Shown: positions 20,851-31,845, numbered from the stretch's first letter. The stretch: DNA of 64,000 nucleotides from Psococerastis gibbosa (GCA_963971405.1 OZ020487.1:36057039-36121038), one strand, 5' to 3'. The notes: a model not told the origin generated them from the letters alone. Program-made: numbers and translations.

Positions 20851-21655
20851 TTTGAATCAAAATGCAGTAATGCAGTGGAGCCTACCCTATATTTTATGTA
20901 CACCTGTGAGGTTTCCCCGTACGTATTATACAACACGATGAAAATTGACAGTGTAGGCAGGTGGCATTAAGCCTGATCATCACATCATCTTGGCAAATAT
21001 TATCTTGATATTACATTGAAACGGATGCTATGTAACCAACCCTATCTGGCTTAGATGCTCAAATTGGATCATTATATAAATGAGTTTGCCGTCATTTGCG
21101 AAAATTTTGTTCTGATTTCTGGGAAGGCTGGCGAGGTTGAGTGAGAGAGGGAAATTTTGAAATCACAAACTTGAATCATTCCAGAAAGATTTTAATCATT
21201 TTACTACGTTTTCATCATTATAATAATACCTTCCTTAATTTTCTTTTATTGTTTTAAATATGGCTTTTAAAATTATCCACCTCTCTCTTGAGGGTTGTGT
21301 CTAAGTAGGGGGTTTCAGCTCAATACTCTTATGAAATGTAGTAAAATTATAGCTTGTGTAGACAATTCCCAATTATAAGCTATATCCTGCAAACAGGGGC
21401 ATGCGGGGAGTTCGACTGAATAATATAAGTGAGTTTTTTTTCAGCAAATATATATTCATATTCTAATATTTCATATTCATATGGCTACAAAATTGTGGGG
21501 GTTTACGCATTATGGCAGAAAAATATTTTTTCAAGAGGGGATGGGGCTTTAAGTGGCTTTTATTACGGCCAATGTATCGTAACAAATACAGAATACAATA
21601 CCGTAGTAAGCCGATTGTAATTTTGTACAACATTCACTTAGGTTCAATGTTCTGC
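20851..21655. other. Unassigned A+T-rich stretch
   Basis: Nothing recognised. Confidence 0.4.
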
Positions 21656-21658
21656 TTA

Positions 21659-22042
21659 GGCGCCCATTCCACCGACCGGCTAGGGCTATTTACAAAAACG
21701 GTGACGTGGTAGCAGACATTCAAGACTTAGGCGGGGTTTCCACCGAACTCGCATTGCAGAATTGACGGAAATGTTTATTTTCCTCTATGCCATGGTTAAA
21801 ATTGATCAATGATCATACAGTAAAATCACAAACAAACAAACTAAAATTAAAAAATGGCGTCATGGGATATGCTAAGTACAAACATTTTAATAGATTTCTA
21901 TAAAAAGAAAAATTCTAATTTCTGTCAATGTCATTTGCATTCTGCAATGCGAGATCGGTGGAAACGCCACCTAAGTCTTGAATGTCTGCTACCACGTCAC
22001 CGTTTTTGTAAATAGCCCTAGCCGGTCGGTGGAATGGGCGCC
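21659..22042. mobile_element. Foldback MITE, type A, copy 2 (384 bp)
   Basis: Flanked by TTA at 21656-21658 and 22043-22045. The tips are GGCGCCCATTCCACCGACCG and its inverse. An inner unit occupies 21730-21971, from GGCGGGGTTTCCACCGAACT to a GTGGAAACGCCACC end, itself bordered by TTA and TAA. It lies inverted relative to copies 1, 3 and 4 (its core reads TGATCAATGATCATACAGTA). Noncoding. Confidence 0.85.
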
Positions 22043-22045
22043 TTA

Positions 22046-22565
22046 GCTCGCGGCTACCATCGTCAAAGTCGGGCAACTTAACCTAAACGCGATACATCCC
22101 TTTTAGTGCAAAGTTGGTATCGTAGCAGTCTTCACAAATTTAATTAGGGTCCCTATTTCTATTTGCCAATGTTGCTTTTGAATTTTCCTCCGGGTAAACA
22201 CAAACTTTAGTCTCCTGCGGTCCACAGCCTTGGACATTTTCACTGCCCAGATGGGGTGAGGTGGGGGGGGGGGAGGGGTTGCTGCGGTTTGCAAATGAGG
22301 GGTTCCAATCTCAGAGCCATCCCCCGCTGTACTTCCTCAATCCGTATTTAGAGATTTCCTTCGATATTACAAGACTGGAAAATTAGCTTTTAGTTTATTT
22401 CCAGTTGGAACGAAGCACTTCCGATTCTGTATAGGGTTGTCAATGTCAGTCAGCATTAAGTTACAAAATTACTACATTTACCCTTTTAGGGGTCGTTAGA
22501 ACTTAGATACTACAGTATCGTGCGTTTGGAACAACCTAGGGCCATCTGAACAAACGCCTTAGGAC
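22046..22565. other. Unassigned stretch
   Basis: A G-rich run near 22262-22277. Nothing else recognised. Confidence 0.35.
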
Positions 22566-23140
22566 ATATACTGTAATTTCTTTCTTCTTCTTCGGCCGGT
22601 ACTCCCCTGCGCCGAAGGAATATATTTATAAATTAACAATTATACCCTTATAATACAAATAACCTGAGGGCCCCCAAGTTAATCAACTTGTCGGGGGCTT
22701 GCACATTAATAATAATAATAGTGTAATTCCCAAAATAAATTCATTTACATAAATTATTTAGAAAATAAATTTTTCTTCTTTGGGTCCCTTGCCATTGTGC
22801 AGCCATTTTGCACGTGGAGGCAAGGTGCAGATAACAATACAAGAACTAAAAAGTTAAAGTATTAATAGGTATAAGTACAGATGCATTAGGTATACAGATG
22901 GTATGATGTATGTTATTAGAAATTCCAAAGTGCTGGGTCTTTTTGTAGGATTGCTTGTTTCACCTTATTTTGAAATATTTTGCATGTAGGTGCGCCACGA
23001 AGTTTTAGAGAAAGTTTATTGTATTCAAGTTTCACGTTTCACGTTTTTTTGAAAAATTCCGTTTTGGGCGTAGGTGGCACAAACGACTCTATACGTCGGG
23101 CTCTATTATCGTTTGCGGGTACAATAGGTCTGTTCCCGGA
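22566..23140 (-). mobile_element. LINE 3' end (CR1/L2-like C-terminus, hairpins, GAA-type tail)
   Basis: On the minus strand a decayed C-terminus reads NDNRARRIESF, PPTPKTEFFKKT, then after a frame change EYNKLSLKLRGAPTCKIFQNKV and KQAILQKDPALWNF-stop (stop at 22916). The 'YN.L…LR……F…K…L' ending is usual for CR1/Jockey-type ORF2 proteins. The 3' UTR that follows holds two good stem-loops: CCTTGCC…GGCAAGG enclosing GTGCA…TGCAC (about 22777-22815), and GCCCCCGACAAGTT…AACTTGGGGGC (about 22670-22700). It ends in GAAGAAGAAG at 22566-22580. 3' UTR hairpins plus short tails are typical of LINE RNAs recognised by their own RT. Confidence 0.6.
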
Positions 23141-23659
23141 GGATTGGTAAGAAACACCCAGCACTTTATAAAATCACTACCAGATTTCGCTCACGCCATC
23201 GCCATGTGTTCGAGAAAACAGTCAAAACAAAAAGTATGCAAGCACAGTCTCCTCTAGAGAGCTCTAACTTCGAACATCTTTTCCATTCCGCCATTGTGAG
23301 ATTTCTGAATTTATGGACATCCGCGGGTCCAGTTTTCCTACATCCCGCTGGTCGCTGAAAACGTCTTAGAATTTATGGCTCTGTCAGATATTAGGAAATC
23401 GTCTGCACGTCTTGCTATAATATCATGGTGGACCTTCCCTCAATGCCATCTTCTCCTCGCCCCCATTCCCTCCTGTCCCCCATTTTGACCCTTCAGCATG
23501 TTTGGTCCGAACTTTTTGCCCCCGTTCACATTCATCGTTGTCTCCTGACTGTTTTATCATCGTGTCGCTTGCACCTTCCTCAGCTTCCTGTTTTCATATT
23601 TTATTCGGAAAGTCATCGCAAGAGCGAAAAGTCTGACGACTACCATACCAGGATACCAC
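23141..23659. other. Unassigned stretch, locally C-rich
   Basis: A pyrimidine-rich patch around 23430-23500; nothing recognised. Confidence 0.35.
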
Positions 23660-23728
23660 CACCGCGTAAAGTCTTGGTAAGAAATGCTGGACGGCAGCGC
23701 CATTTTCCAATTGATTAAAGAGACTTTT
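23660..23728 (-). repeat. Short repeat F11, copy 3 (single arm)
   Basis: On the minus strand AATGGCGCTGCCGTCCAGCA then TTTCTTACCAAGACTTTAC, matching the arm at 12738-12780. Only one arm is present. Confidence 0.3.
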
Positions 23729-23919
23729 CAAAGGGCGGATTTTAGGGGAGTCAGAGGGTCCGGACCCCCCCCCCCCCAAAATAAATTAACTAATTAAATT
23801 ATACTAGATAACAATGGGTTTACAGTGGGAATTAAAAATAATTATGTTTTTTAATTTTATAATCCACAGAACCTGTCCGTTGACCCCCCCCCCTAAATTG
23901 GAGGCAAAATCCGCCCTTG
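23729..23919. mobile_element. Small TIR element, hAT-like tips (191 bp)
   Basis: Ends CAAAGGGCGGATTTTAGGGG and inverse AAAATCCGCCCTTG. C homopolymers lie inside both ends, and the core is A+T-rich. No 8-bp duplication is visible, so hAT is a guess from the C-A start and G+C-rich subtermini. Confidence 0.45.
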
Positions 23920-24890
23920 GATGGGACCCACCTTTAAGTAAGGCTTCGCGATGGAAATTTTATCGGAATCCAACTGATTGGGACTACGAGGAATTCAACA
24001 AACAAATAAAGTTTAATTTGCAGTAGCTCTATCAATGTTTCGTTACTGCAAATAGGAAATCCATTACCGCATCATGTTAGGAAGACTTTCTTGTTGTTCA
24101 TCGTAATCCGAACAATTTCACAAATGTCATCTGTGACAGAACACCTGTTTTAGATAGACTTTCTCCCCTTTTTGGGCATTTTGTTCAATTCTGGTACTAA
24201 GTACTATTGCTATTGGATCAAAGTCTGCACGATTTTTTTTATCGCGCAAGGTTCTACTAGTGTAAACAGCTTGTTAAATCAAATTTAATTCCCTGGGTGC
24301 AAGCGAGATATGCTCCAAGTACGGATAATCATTTCATTTGCAATAACCATTGTAGATTTAGGATTTAAAGCCGAAAAGCTTCCGGGAAAATTACATCCGC
24401 AAAGCAATGGAGAAGATAAAACAAAGAAACGACTCCATATAATTTACCTTAACAGGGAATTGCATTTGTCTGTAAGATAATTTGCCTACGACTTATTACC
24501 GAGAGATTCATTGGCCCAGTCTCACTCTGGACGTCTTCCAAATCGCCTTTAATAAACGGAAAGGATCTATGTTAAATTTTGCTGTAAATGGTAATGAAGT
24601 ACGGCCAATTCCTCTTTGGTTCTGTTTTGTCTTCTCTGTGAATCCGAATTCGGAGCTGATTTACTGCTTTAGACCCTTCCTATTGTGCTTGAAAATCTCG
24701 TTAAATGCGTTTATTTACTTTTGAGGGTTGATCCTGTTTTGGGTTCTCGTGTCCCGTTGATTAATTTGTTGCTGGAAAGGGCCCGGGTATAGATGGCGGT
24801 GGGTTGAGTGGCCAATTGCAAACAAAAACAATGGCTTAGTTGATTGGCTTTTATCATTCATTCCCACTGCTAGTATTAAAAATGTAGCTA
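23920..24890. other. Unassigned A+T-rich stretch
   Basis: Nothing recognised. Confidence 0.4.
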
Positions 24891-24893
24891 TAA

Positions 24894-25225
24894 GGCGCCC
24901 ATTCCACCAACCGGCTAGGGCTATTTACAAAAACGGTGACGTGGTAGCAGACATTCAAGACTTATGAGGCGTTTCCACCGACCTCGCATTGCTGAATGCA
25001 AATGACATTGATGGAAATTAGAATTTTTCTTTTTATAGAAATCTATTAATAACATGTTTGTACTTAACATATCCCATGACGCCATTTTTTAATTTTTAGT
25101 TTGTTTGTGATTTTACTGTATGATCATTTTAACTATGGCATAGAGGAAAATAAACATTTCCGTCAATTCTGCAATGAGAGGTCGGGGAAAACCCCGCCTA
25201 GTCTTGAATGTCTGCTACCACGTCA
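24894..25225. mobile_element. Foldback MITE, type A, copy 3 (3'-truncated)
   Basis: Left flank TAA at 24891-24893, tip GGCGCCCATTCCACCAACCG, core as in the other copies. It stops at 25225 inside the right outer arm (…GCTACCACGTCA), losing about 60 bp including the right tip. It is followed directly by an A+T-rich AAATAAATATATTTGG spacer that leads into a SINE-L copy. Confidence 0.8.
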
Positions 25226-25276
25226 AATAAATATATTTGGTTTGATTTGAATAAAAAAAACCATGGCACCCAATGA

Positions 25277-25480
25277 GGATCTACGCCTTAGGATCCTCTC
25301 GCTTGTCCACTGCGCTATTTGGGATGTACATGCCCAGCAGCCGGATTTTCCCCTACTGATGACTATATGCTAGCCATTAGGGTTGGGTGGTCCCAGGCCG
25401 GGAGGAAAAGGTTTCCATTTGTCGACTTTTTAATGCATTTCCGAGTTCTCTACCAACTGTGCTATTTCTTTTTGTCATTT
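25277..25480 (-). mobile_element. tRNA-like SINE (SINE-L), copy 2
   Basis: On the minus strand two Pol III A-box-like motifs are visible. ATAGCACAGTTGGTAGAGAA (near 25475) is close to a tRNA D-arm. AATAGCGCAGTGGACAAGCG (near 25318) resembles tRNA-Leu and is followed by GAGGATCCTAAGGCG…GATCCTC, which can form an anticodon-like stem. No clear B box. Shared blocks place it with 1-110, 33640-33700 and 33825-33945. The T-like AAAAAAAA at 25250 might be its tail on the other strand; not settled. Confidence 0.45.
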
Positions 25481-25485
25481 CAATT

Positions 25486-25821
25486 TCGCCTTTAACAATA
25501 AAACCTCTTTTTATCGTGAACATATTTTAGAGCCGCTTACTGGTCATGTAATGATGTTAACCAATTGCACCTACAATACTGATGGAAAATAAAAATTAGG
25601 AAAATGACGAAATGTGCAATAGTAAAAGTAGATGATAGAATAACAGCTAGATTATCTAATCGCATATTACAAACTTAGTTATTACTGGATTGTCCATTAC
25701 TCTCTCTTTTAAATAGCCTACTTAGTCACATATTGCATAGACCTTAGAGGCTATTTTTATTATTACTTGTGAGTGCGGGTGAGCATTCTCTAAATTTTAC
25801 ACTGATTGTGTGCATAAAGGA
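25486..25821. other. Unassigned A+T-rich stretch
   Basis: Nothing recognised. Confidence 0.35.
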
Positions 25822-25999
25822 GTCAGGACGTGTAGCGTAGTGGTACGGACTTAGACTTTCACTCGAAAGGTTGTTGGTTCGAGTCCCACACTGGCTACAT
25901 TTTCTGGCCATGCTGCATGTAAAGCAGGTGGTACCGGGTCATCCTAGTTGAGTGTAAGAGAGGGCTTTATAGCCTTAACTCCGCTAGGCTGGTTAAGAC
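25822..25999 (+). mobile_element. tRNA-derived SINE (SINE-T), copy 1
   Basis: The head has a clear A box (TGTAGCGTAGTGGTACGG) and B box (GGTTCGAGTCCCAC), spaced as in a tRNA, with ACTCGAAAGGTTGTT between them. The tRNA-unrelated body follows: GGCTACATTTTCTGGCCATG, GCAGGTGGTACCGGGTCATC, TTGAGTGTAAGAGAGGGCTT. The same order occurs inverted at 59341-59533. It is not a functional tRNA gene: the acceptor ends do not pair and the sequence continues into the SINE body. Parent tRNA type unsettled. Confidence 0.75.
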
Positions 26000-26882
26000 A
26001 GGTTTCATTGAATCTGAGGCAATGGAGGACATGAGTTTGTTTGGCGTATTTTTAGGGTTCTAAGGAACATGTAGATACCCAATATGTGCAGTTTGGTGCA
26101 CGAAGAACCTTATTTTCTGTGCAAAATTGCCCAGTGGGCTTAGCGGAATCATATCGTATAAGTGGGATTGGCGCATGCAGGGATGATGTGGAAATTACAC
26201 CTATGTTACGTTCGCTCTTGCGACCGCGTCTGCTTTGAAAAGAATTCATGCATACATACATGCTTCTCATTTAAATTCTCCTCGTGGAAGTTTTTTTTTT
26301 GGAAGTATCTACATATGGAACTGCTTATTTGCCGTAGTATAGGCCTGATATGCTTAAACTTTCAATTTAGCCGAGTAGTATTTTTTTTTTTAAATATTTT
26401 ATTTCGTATAAATTCCCCCATATCCCATGTGCTGTAAGCAGATCTATTGTGGAATACAAGAAAAATTAATCTTTGATAGAATGATAGGAAAATATGTATA
26501 TATGGAACAGGTTAATGTATTAATGGGATCTTCCCTGTAATCAATCAATATCTCTGAATTAAAATGGATATCGCTTATAAAACCAATGAAAAACTATTAG
26601 CATTTTGGGACAACAATTTGACGATTAAGATGGATTACACCGTATTTGGGGAGCTGCCAAAATTAATTTTTGAGCTTCCTTTTGACGTCATTACTCGTTC
26701 GTGACAGTTTTCCTTTCCAACAGGGAGTTTTGATTGAATCTACAACTCATAGGCGGATGTTCATAGTTTTCCTCAGAGGGGTAAAGAAAAGCGCTAAACA
26801 CGAGAAGTGGTAACCTAAGCTCCAAGATACTTCTCATTATAAACTAATGAAAAAATAGACCATGAATGGTAAAAAATAGCCA
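26000..26882. other. Unassigned A+T-rich stretch
   Basis: Nothing recognised. Confidence 0.4.
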
Positions 26883-26990
26883 ACTATAAAATAACTTGTC
26901 AAGTGGTACTATAAATTTCTTTAAAGGGACCGTTTTCGCCTGTAGGCCATCGTCAGCCCACAGACATACAATGTTCTATAAATGACTTAA
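26883..26990 (-). mobile_element. Penelope-like terminal repeat fragment with hammerhead-like core
   Basis: TAAAATAACTTGTCAAGTGG and CAGACATACA-TGTTC match 7685-7790. On the minus strand GGCTGACGATGGCCTACAGG then CGAAAACGG: CTGACGA, a GCC/GGC stem, then GAAA. This is closer to a hammerhead core than the 7723 copy, but a TG sits between the core and the stem. Sequence beyond about 26990 is no longer alike. Confidence 0.5.
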
Positions 26991-27504
26991 CGTGTATCAA
27001 AATATACAATAGATTAGCATTTCTTTTACTTGGTTTACTCTCATGTATGGCGCTATGATCGATATTTGATACAAAATTCGGCTTTGTAAAAAAAACACTA
27101 CTAATCGGACACCCCAGTCCGATTTTCTCTTAATTAAATATTTTCCACAATGGCCAAGCCTTCAGCGCGGAGTTTTAAATGTCGAACGGCCAAAAAGGTC
27201 TCTGTTCGGCACGTTCGGTCGCTTTCGAATTACTGAGAGTTGAACGTGACGTGGAAGGCGATGCGCTTCCTCCCCCTCTTCCCTCCACCAGCTGTTCGCG
27301 AACGCCTCAGGTACTCTCACAGTGGAATTAGTTGGGTGGCGACCTGTATTTTAAGAGCTGTAACTTATTTCCTTTTTTTCGAGTTCCAAGTCGTTGGTTG
27401 TTTGTACTGTAGTCGGAATGAGAAATTATTGCCCGTATTACTGCTGTTATTTACCTCCGTTTCTCTTGTACCCTGTTTTATTGCTAATGTTTTTTTTTAA
27501 ATGA
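26991..27504. other. Unassigned stretch
   Basis: An 86-codon frame at 27240-27500 has no recognisable features. Confidence 0.3.
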
Positions 27505-27822
27505 ATGGTTGTGGTTAAGACTTTAGTTGCTACTTTTAATTGTATGTTGAAGTTTGTCTTTTACTTGGCCATTTATTTGTCTTGGATAATGAACTTTAAT
27601 GTGCCCAAAAAGAGTTGTTTGTTTTGCTCTATGTACCTAATGCTTTCAAATGATGTCCAATACGACGGCGTTAAAGTGATCAAACTGACAGTTTCTAAGG
27701 GATTGAATGCCGCAACTGGCAGTTATCTTATTTGCGTGATTAACAAACCCCATCCAGATGGGCTTTTTGTAGCCAGCAATGCAGTGAATGGTTCATTATA
27801 TCAAAACTATGCTCCAAGTTAA
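27505..27822 (+). CDS. Orphan open frame, 105 codons (doubtful)
   Basis: An uninterrupted frame starting at an ATG within A+T-rich DNA. It has a hydrophobic stretch near the N-terminus (about residues 12-32) and no motif I recognise. No repeat was found over it, no polyadenylation signal or clear splice context. In 64 kb of random A+T-rich DNA a frame this long is expected now and then. Listed only because it lies outside identified repeats. Confidence 0.1.
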   Translation: MVVVKTLVATFNCMLKFVFYLAIYLSWIMNFNVPKKSCLFCSMYLMLSNDVQYDGVKVIKLTVSKGLNAATGSYLICVINKPHPDGLFVASNAVNGSLYQNYAPS

Positions 27823-28124
27823 TTCATAAGTCTAATCCACCGTACTGAAGAATGTATTCCGGGTATAAACTAATTTAGGTACCCACAAAATATTTAATAA
27901 GCTTACGTTGCTCCTCTTAAATGAGTTTCTTTTCCTTGAGTTCTATATTTTTGATATAATTATTTTCTATACTAAAAAATACCCTTTACCTTGCATGAAA
28001 CTTGTATGCTGTAGTCCACCAAAACTTGTAATGTAAGAAACCACATTGAGATTAACTGCAAATATGTTGGCCGGAGTACTTCTTATAATATTGTGTCATT
28101 GCTGTACAGTATACGAACCATGCA
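27823..28124. other. Unassigned spacer
   Basis: Nothing recognised. Confidence 0.3.
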
Positions 28125-28559
28125 TCATAATTTGAACGATATTATTAACCATACCAAACCATATACAGTACGTGAATTAATAATATGAACCATAATTAGC
28201 CCAGAGTAGTAGACGTTGTTCATTTTTTTCAATTTATCGTCCCATCCTATGGGATTAGAATGACGGGTTTTCCCAATGCATGCTTGTCCCCTCCCGCGTC
28301 GAACTCGTTGAGACGTTGCGGAAAATATCGCGGGAACCCTATCCTTAAAATTACAATAATATCCATCAGCTTTGTTGAAAGAAACTGAACTTCGGTCAAG
28401 TGAAACCCCCCTGGCAACGACATAGTCTTTCCCGTGTATCATGATATCTTTTCCTTTTTCCTTTGCAATGAAAATTCTATGTGCGTTTATCCGTGAAATT
28501 GTGCTAGCCTCCAAAGGATTCCCGGCGATGAAAACCGTTCCTTCAGCTTTCTCAACCAC
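28125..28559 (-). CDS. Orphan open frame, 144 codons (longest not inside a known repeat)
   Basis: On the minus strand, 144 codons from ATG. The first two thirds have ordinary protein-like composition (charged, mixed residues; KDIMIHGKDYVVARG, SLDRSSVSFNKADGYYCNFKD); the last 30 residues look like read-through of A+T-rich DNA. This could be an exon fragment or part of an unrecognised transposon. No domain, signal peptide or homologous repeat is recognised. Function unknown; it may not be a gene at all. Confidence 0.2.
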   Translation of the reverse strand: MVEKAEGTVFIAGNPLEASTISRINAHRIFIAKEKGKDIMIHGKDYVVARGVSLDRSSVSFNKADGYYCNFKDRVPAIFSATSQRVRRGRGQACIGKTRHSNPIGWDDKLKKMNNVYYSGLIMVHIINSRTVYGLVWLIISFKL

Positions 28560-30057
28560 GGACCTTTCTTTTACAGCCGGTTGCTTTTATTTTGAATTAT
28601 TTACATCGCTCTACTGATCCATGCGAAACGTCGTCATTCTCCCCACTGCTGCTGCGAGACTTGAGACAGCTGTTGCCGTCACAACTGTTTTTGCAGCTTA
28701 TATTTTGAAATGATGGTTAGGGTTTTGTCACAAAGAACGTCTGTCTTTTTACGCTGTTGGACTAGTTTTCTTTGTGGTAATTTACTAGTTTAGGAGACTT
28801 TTGTGGGCTGAGCCTCAGGTAGCCGCTGGTGGTTGGAAAATGACAAAATATTCTGAATCATTGTGATTTTACTTTACCTTAGCATTTTCCCTTTGTTGGA
28901 TGAATTCATATAGGTATTTCAGTACTATTGGAAAGCGCAAAAGAATTCATATGGGCTTTGGTTGCAAGAACGTAGATGGTCATAGCATAACTGTTGCACG
29001 ATTAATTATATTTCTATATTTGACATGAAAAAGGCTAGAAATGTGTTTTTGTTAATTAATTACTTGAAGCTCAAGTTATGAATATTTAGGCTATAGTCTT
29101 GGATGCTATATAATAGGATTTGCAGTGAATTTAGTTTCTAAGGTAGTTAGTGTTAAAGTGTTCCTAGATTGTCAAACTCCCACTCATTAATTCGCTGAGC
29201 TTTTTAATGTTTTTATAATTTTTCAGTGTTTGATAGGTATTCTCATTTTCTCGGAGACAGGTTATATGAAAATAGAATCATGAACTATTTTATTGAGTTA
29301 CATATGACGAACTTTATTAACAATCCAGCAATTTTGTATATAGTCTTGAGAATTACATATACTGAATTTATTGTAAGAACAAAGATAGATCGTTGATTAA
29401 ATTCTGTAGAGAAGAGTTGAATAAATTTTGGCAGAGTAGTTTCTGAGATAGACTACTCAGCATCTTCAAGGATAATTACGTGCAACTTACGATTTTCGAA
29501 TTCAATTTGTAAACTGAGAACTTCCCCCTTCCAATTGGGTTCTGAATCAAATGTCAAATTTTAACGGCTTACTGCTGAAGAAATATGGAATCTTCTCTTA
29601 ACAGCGCCATGAGCACTTCTGGGAAAATCAATATACAATTTATTTCGTTGTTCTTTTCCCATACGCCCCTGAGCTGAATACTCTTCTCTTTTTTTTCTTA
29701 TATACAGTATGTTCTATATATTATGAGGGGCGTCGCATGGGAATCAATATTGGTTACTCAATTGAATGAAAGTCTGAATGGAATAGGTTTGGGGGGGGGG
29801 GGTACTTGCCTCTCCGTTCCCATTTGCCCCTTTTTATGCAGATTCGATATGATGGGAATTTTTCTCTTTTCGTGAAATCAGCCTTTTCAGGATGAAGTCT
29901 GATAGGTACCTGGATTTACGGCTTAAATGTCATTGCACGGGCCCGGGATATGGCGGTTCGTCGAGTACCAGTTTTTGTTAAGGAATAACGGGAAAACTTG
30001 TAATAAAACTTAATTTAATGTAATAAAACGTGTAATAAGCTTGTAGGCGCTACACAG
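28560..30057. other. Unassigned A+T-rich stretch
   Basis: Contains a G run near 29791-29800. Nothing else recognised. Confidence 0.4.
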
Positions 30058-30074
30058 TATGTATGTATGTATGT
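30058..30074 (+). repeat. (TATG)n microsatellite
   Basis: About four perfect TATG units. Confidence 0.7.
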
Positions 30075-30189
30075 AGAACTGCACACATGGCAGTTTTGTA
30101 CAGTAGTACAGTACATTCGAAATTGTGGAGTGTGCGAGGATGTAATACATATGTACACACCCCAACAGTTTCACCACACATGACACACG

Positions 30190-30410
30190 TCAGTGACGTC
30201 ACATTGGCCTGACTGGCAGGGTTCAGTCCGGTTCACAGCCACCAAGCCTAAATTCCTGTGCCACAGAGGGTGGCAACCAAAGGAATTTTGCGGGTGCCCT
30301 TGGAGAGAGGTCCCGACCCTCTCCGTGGTCACCTGCACAGGGTGTGCTGGGGCTCAACGATCCAACCTCACGTTGGAGCCCCAACAGCCATTAAACCTAC
30401 TTTAAACCCC
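30190..30410. other. G+C-rich segment with three strong stem-loops
   Basis: Stem 1: AAATTCC (30250-30256) with GGAATTT (30282-30288), enclosing TGCCAC/GTGGCA (30259-30264, 30270-30275). Stem 2: GGAGAG (30302-30307) with CTCTCC (30319-30324). Stem 3: GGGGCTC.ACG (30349-30359) with CGT.GGAGCCCC (30371-30382). The density of pairing and the composition stand out from the A+T-rich surroundings. Possibly a SINE or structured RNA; a weak B-box-like GGTTCAGTCC lies near 30220. The 70-codon frame here has no recognisable protein. Confidence 0.4.
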
Positions 30411-31022
30411 TGGTGTAAATATTTTTAACTGGTCTAATAAGGGTTGAAATTACAAGTTTACGTTTAAAAAAAATCGGGTAGTGCATATTTTTTGACTGGA
30501 AATAACCTATAATACCGGTAAAGTGATTCGTTTGGCATTTGAGCAAAAAAACTGAGAGGTAAACGAAAATATCTTCCCTAAATTTTATTTCGATTCATAG
30601 CTCTTGGGCCTTGTTCCCACTTCCCTGATGGTATTGGGATTGCGCACTCTAGACATTACAGGTCATTGGTACCATGTAAAAGGTACGTACGTGATGCTGT
30701 TGCGTTGGTGAAGCGCTGACCGTATCTCCCAACTCCACGGTCTGTTGCACATACTGACGACCGAATAAAAGTCAGGTTCCCTGTCTCAAGAGACAACCTT
30801 AATTAATTGGGAGGTCACGAGTCTATCCATCGTATCACGTACCGTATGAGCTAAATAATGAATGATACTCTGATGACATGATAAATAATAAGTCTGAGGA
30901 GAAAGAATAGGTGGGAGACTTGTTCTTTTCCTACTTTTCGTGACATCAGTTTTCTATAAAATTATTAGCTAATTAGTAGCACTGTACTGTCACCAAAGTG
31001 AATTTTACGTTAAGGTAAGTAA
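30411..31022. other. Unassigned stretch
   Basis: Nothing recognised. Confidence 0.35.
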
Positions 31023-31030
31023 GTGCCACG

Positions 31031-31545
31031 CATGGAGCTAATAAAACTATGGAGCCACCATGTCGTATTTCGGCTGTGCTAGAGGACTGAAGCCACGACC
31101 ACGCCCCCTCATAGGTGCATTTTGGCGGGAAATCCGAATTTAATAGTTTTATTATATGTTTTCTTTATAGTTTTCTTTGTTGTTTCATATATAATCATAT
31201 TTATTATTTACATTTATTATATATATTGTTTAAAATTTAAATTAAAAGTACTGAAAGATCTGCATTAAAAAATTTTATTTTTATCTAAAAGTAGGGAAAA
31301 CTTTGCTTAAAATATTGTTGAAAATGTAAATTAAAAGTACTCCAAGCTCTGCATAAAAATATTGCTGGTTAGTTGGCATGATTTTCCGTTCTAAATAATC
31401 TTTAAATAATCAAATAAAAAATAAAATGTTCACATGGTATCAAGTGGCAAAAGGCTCAATCTGGTCCTATACTACGGAAATAGCCGAAGTCAAGCGGCTT
31501 CAACCCGAATGTTTACGATGAGTCTATAGTTTTACTATGTCTATG
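31031..31545. mobile_element. Non-autonomous DNA transposon, 515 bp, 8-bp target duplication
   Basis: Flanked by GTGCCACG at 31023-31030 and 31546-31553. The ends are CATGGAGCTAATAAAACTAT and, read inverted from the right, CATAGACATAGTAAAACTAT: about 18 of the first 24 positions match. An inner pair of inverted motifs (TTCGGCTGT, TTCGGCTAT) also exists. 'CA' tips with 8-bp duplications fit the P or hAT superfamilies; the CATG…A+T-rich tip looks more P-like, but no transposase is present to decide. Confidence 0.75.
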
Positions 31546-31553
31546 GTGCCACG

Positions 31554-31769
31554 TGAAGCAAATGCTAAATTGAATCTACTGAAAAATATTCCTCTCCTTT
31601 CTAAATTGGTTAAAGCCATGGGAGCAGTTACAATAACCGTTCATGATCTCAGGATGCTGCCGTTGGCATGTCACTCAAAATCACAGCGAAAGTCGGTTTT
31701 TCTTTTAATTACTACGCATGTTAATAAAGATTTAGCAGCCAAGTTGTAGAAGACTACGTTAAAAAAAGG
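31554..31769. other. Unassigned spacer
   Basis: A 70-codon frame begins inside the right TIR of the transposon and is judged accidental. Confidence 0.3.
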
Positions 31770-31845
31770 GTAAGCACCTATTGGGGTACAAGGAAGCTGA
31801 TGGCGGAAGCCTAATGCTAGGGCGTAGTTAAAAAAAAAAAAAAAA
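31770..31845 (+). mobile_element. Short retroposed 3' end with poly(A) tail (F7), copy 1
   Basis: TATTGGGGTACAAGGAAGCT, GATGGCGGAAGCCTAAT, CTAGGGCGTAGTT then a 17-18-nt A run. The same ~55-nt body with its own tail is at 53283-53366. No clear target duplication at this copy. Confidence 0.6.

Noticed and set aside
25822-25900. Functional tRNA gene
   Set aside because: A and B boxes are good, but acceptor stems do not pair, the sequence continues into a SINE body, and there are three other copies.
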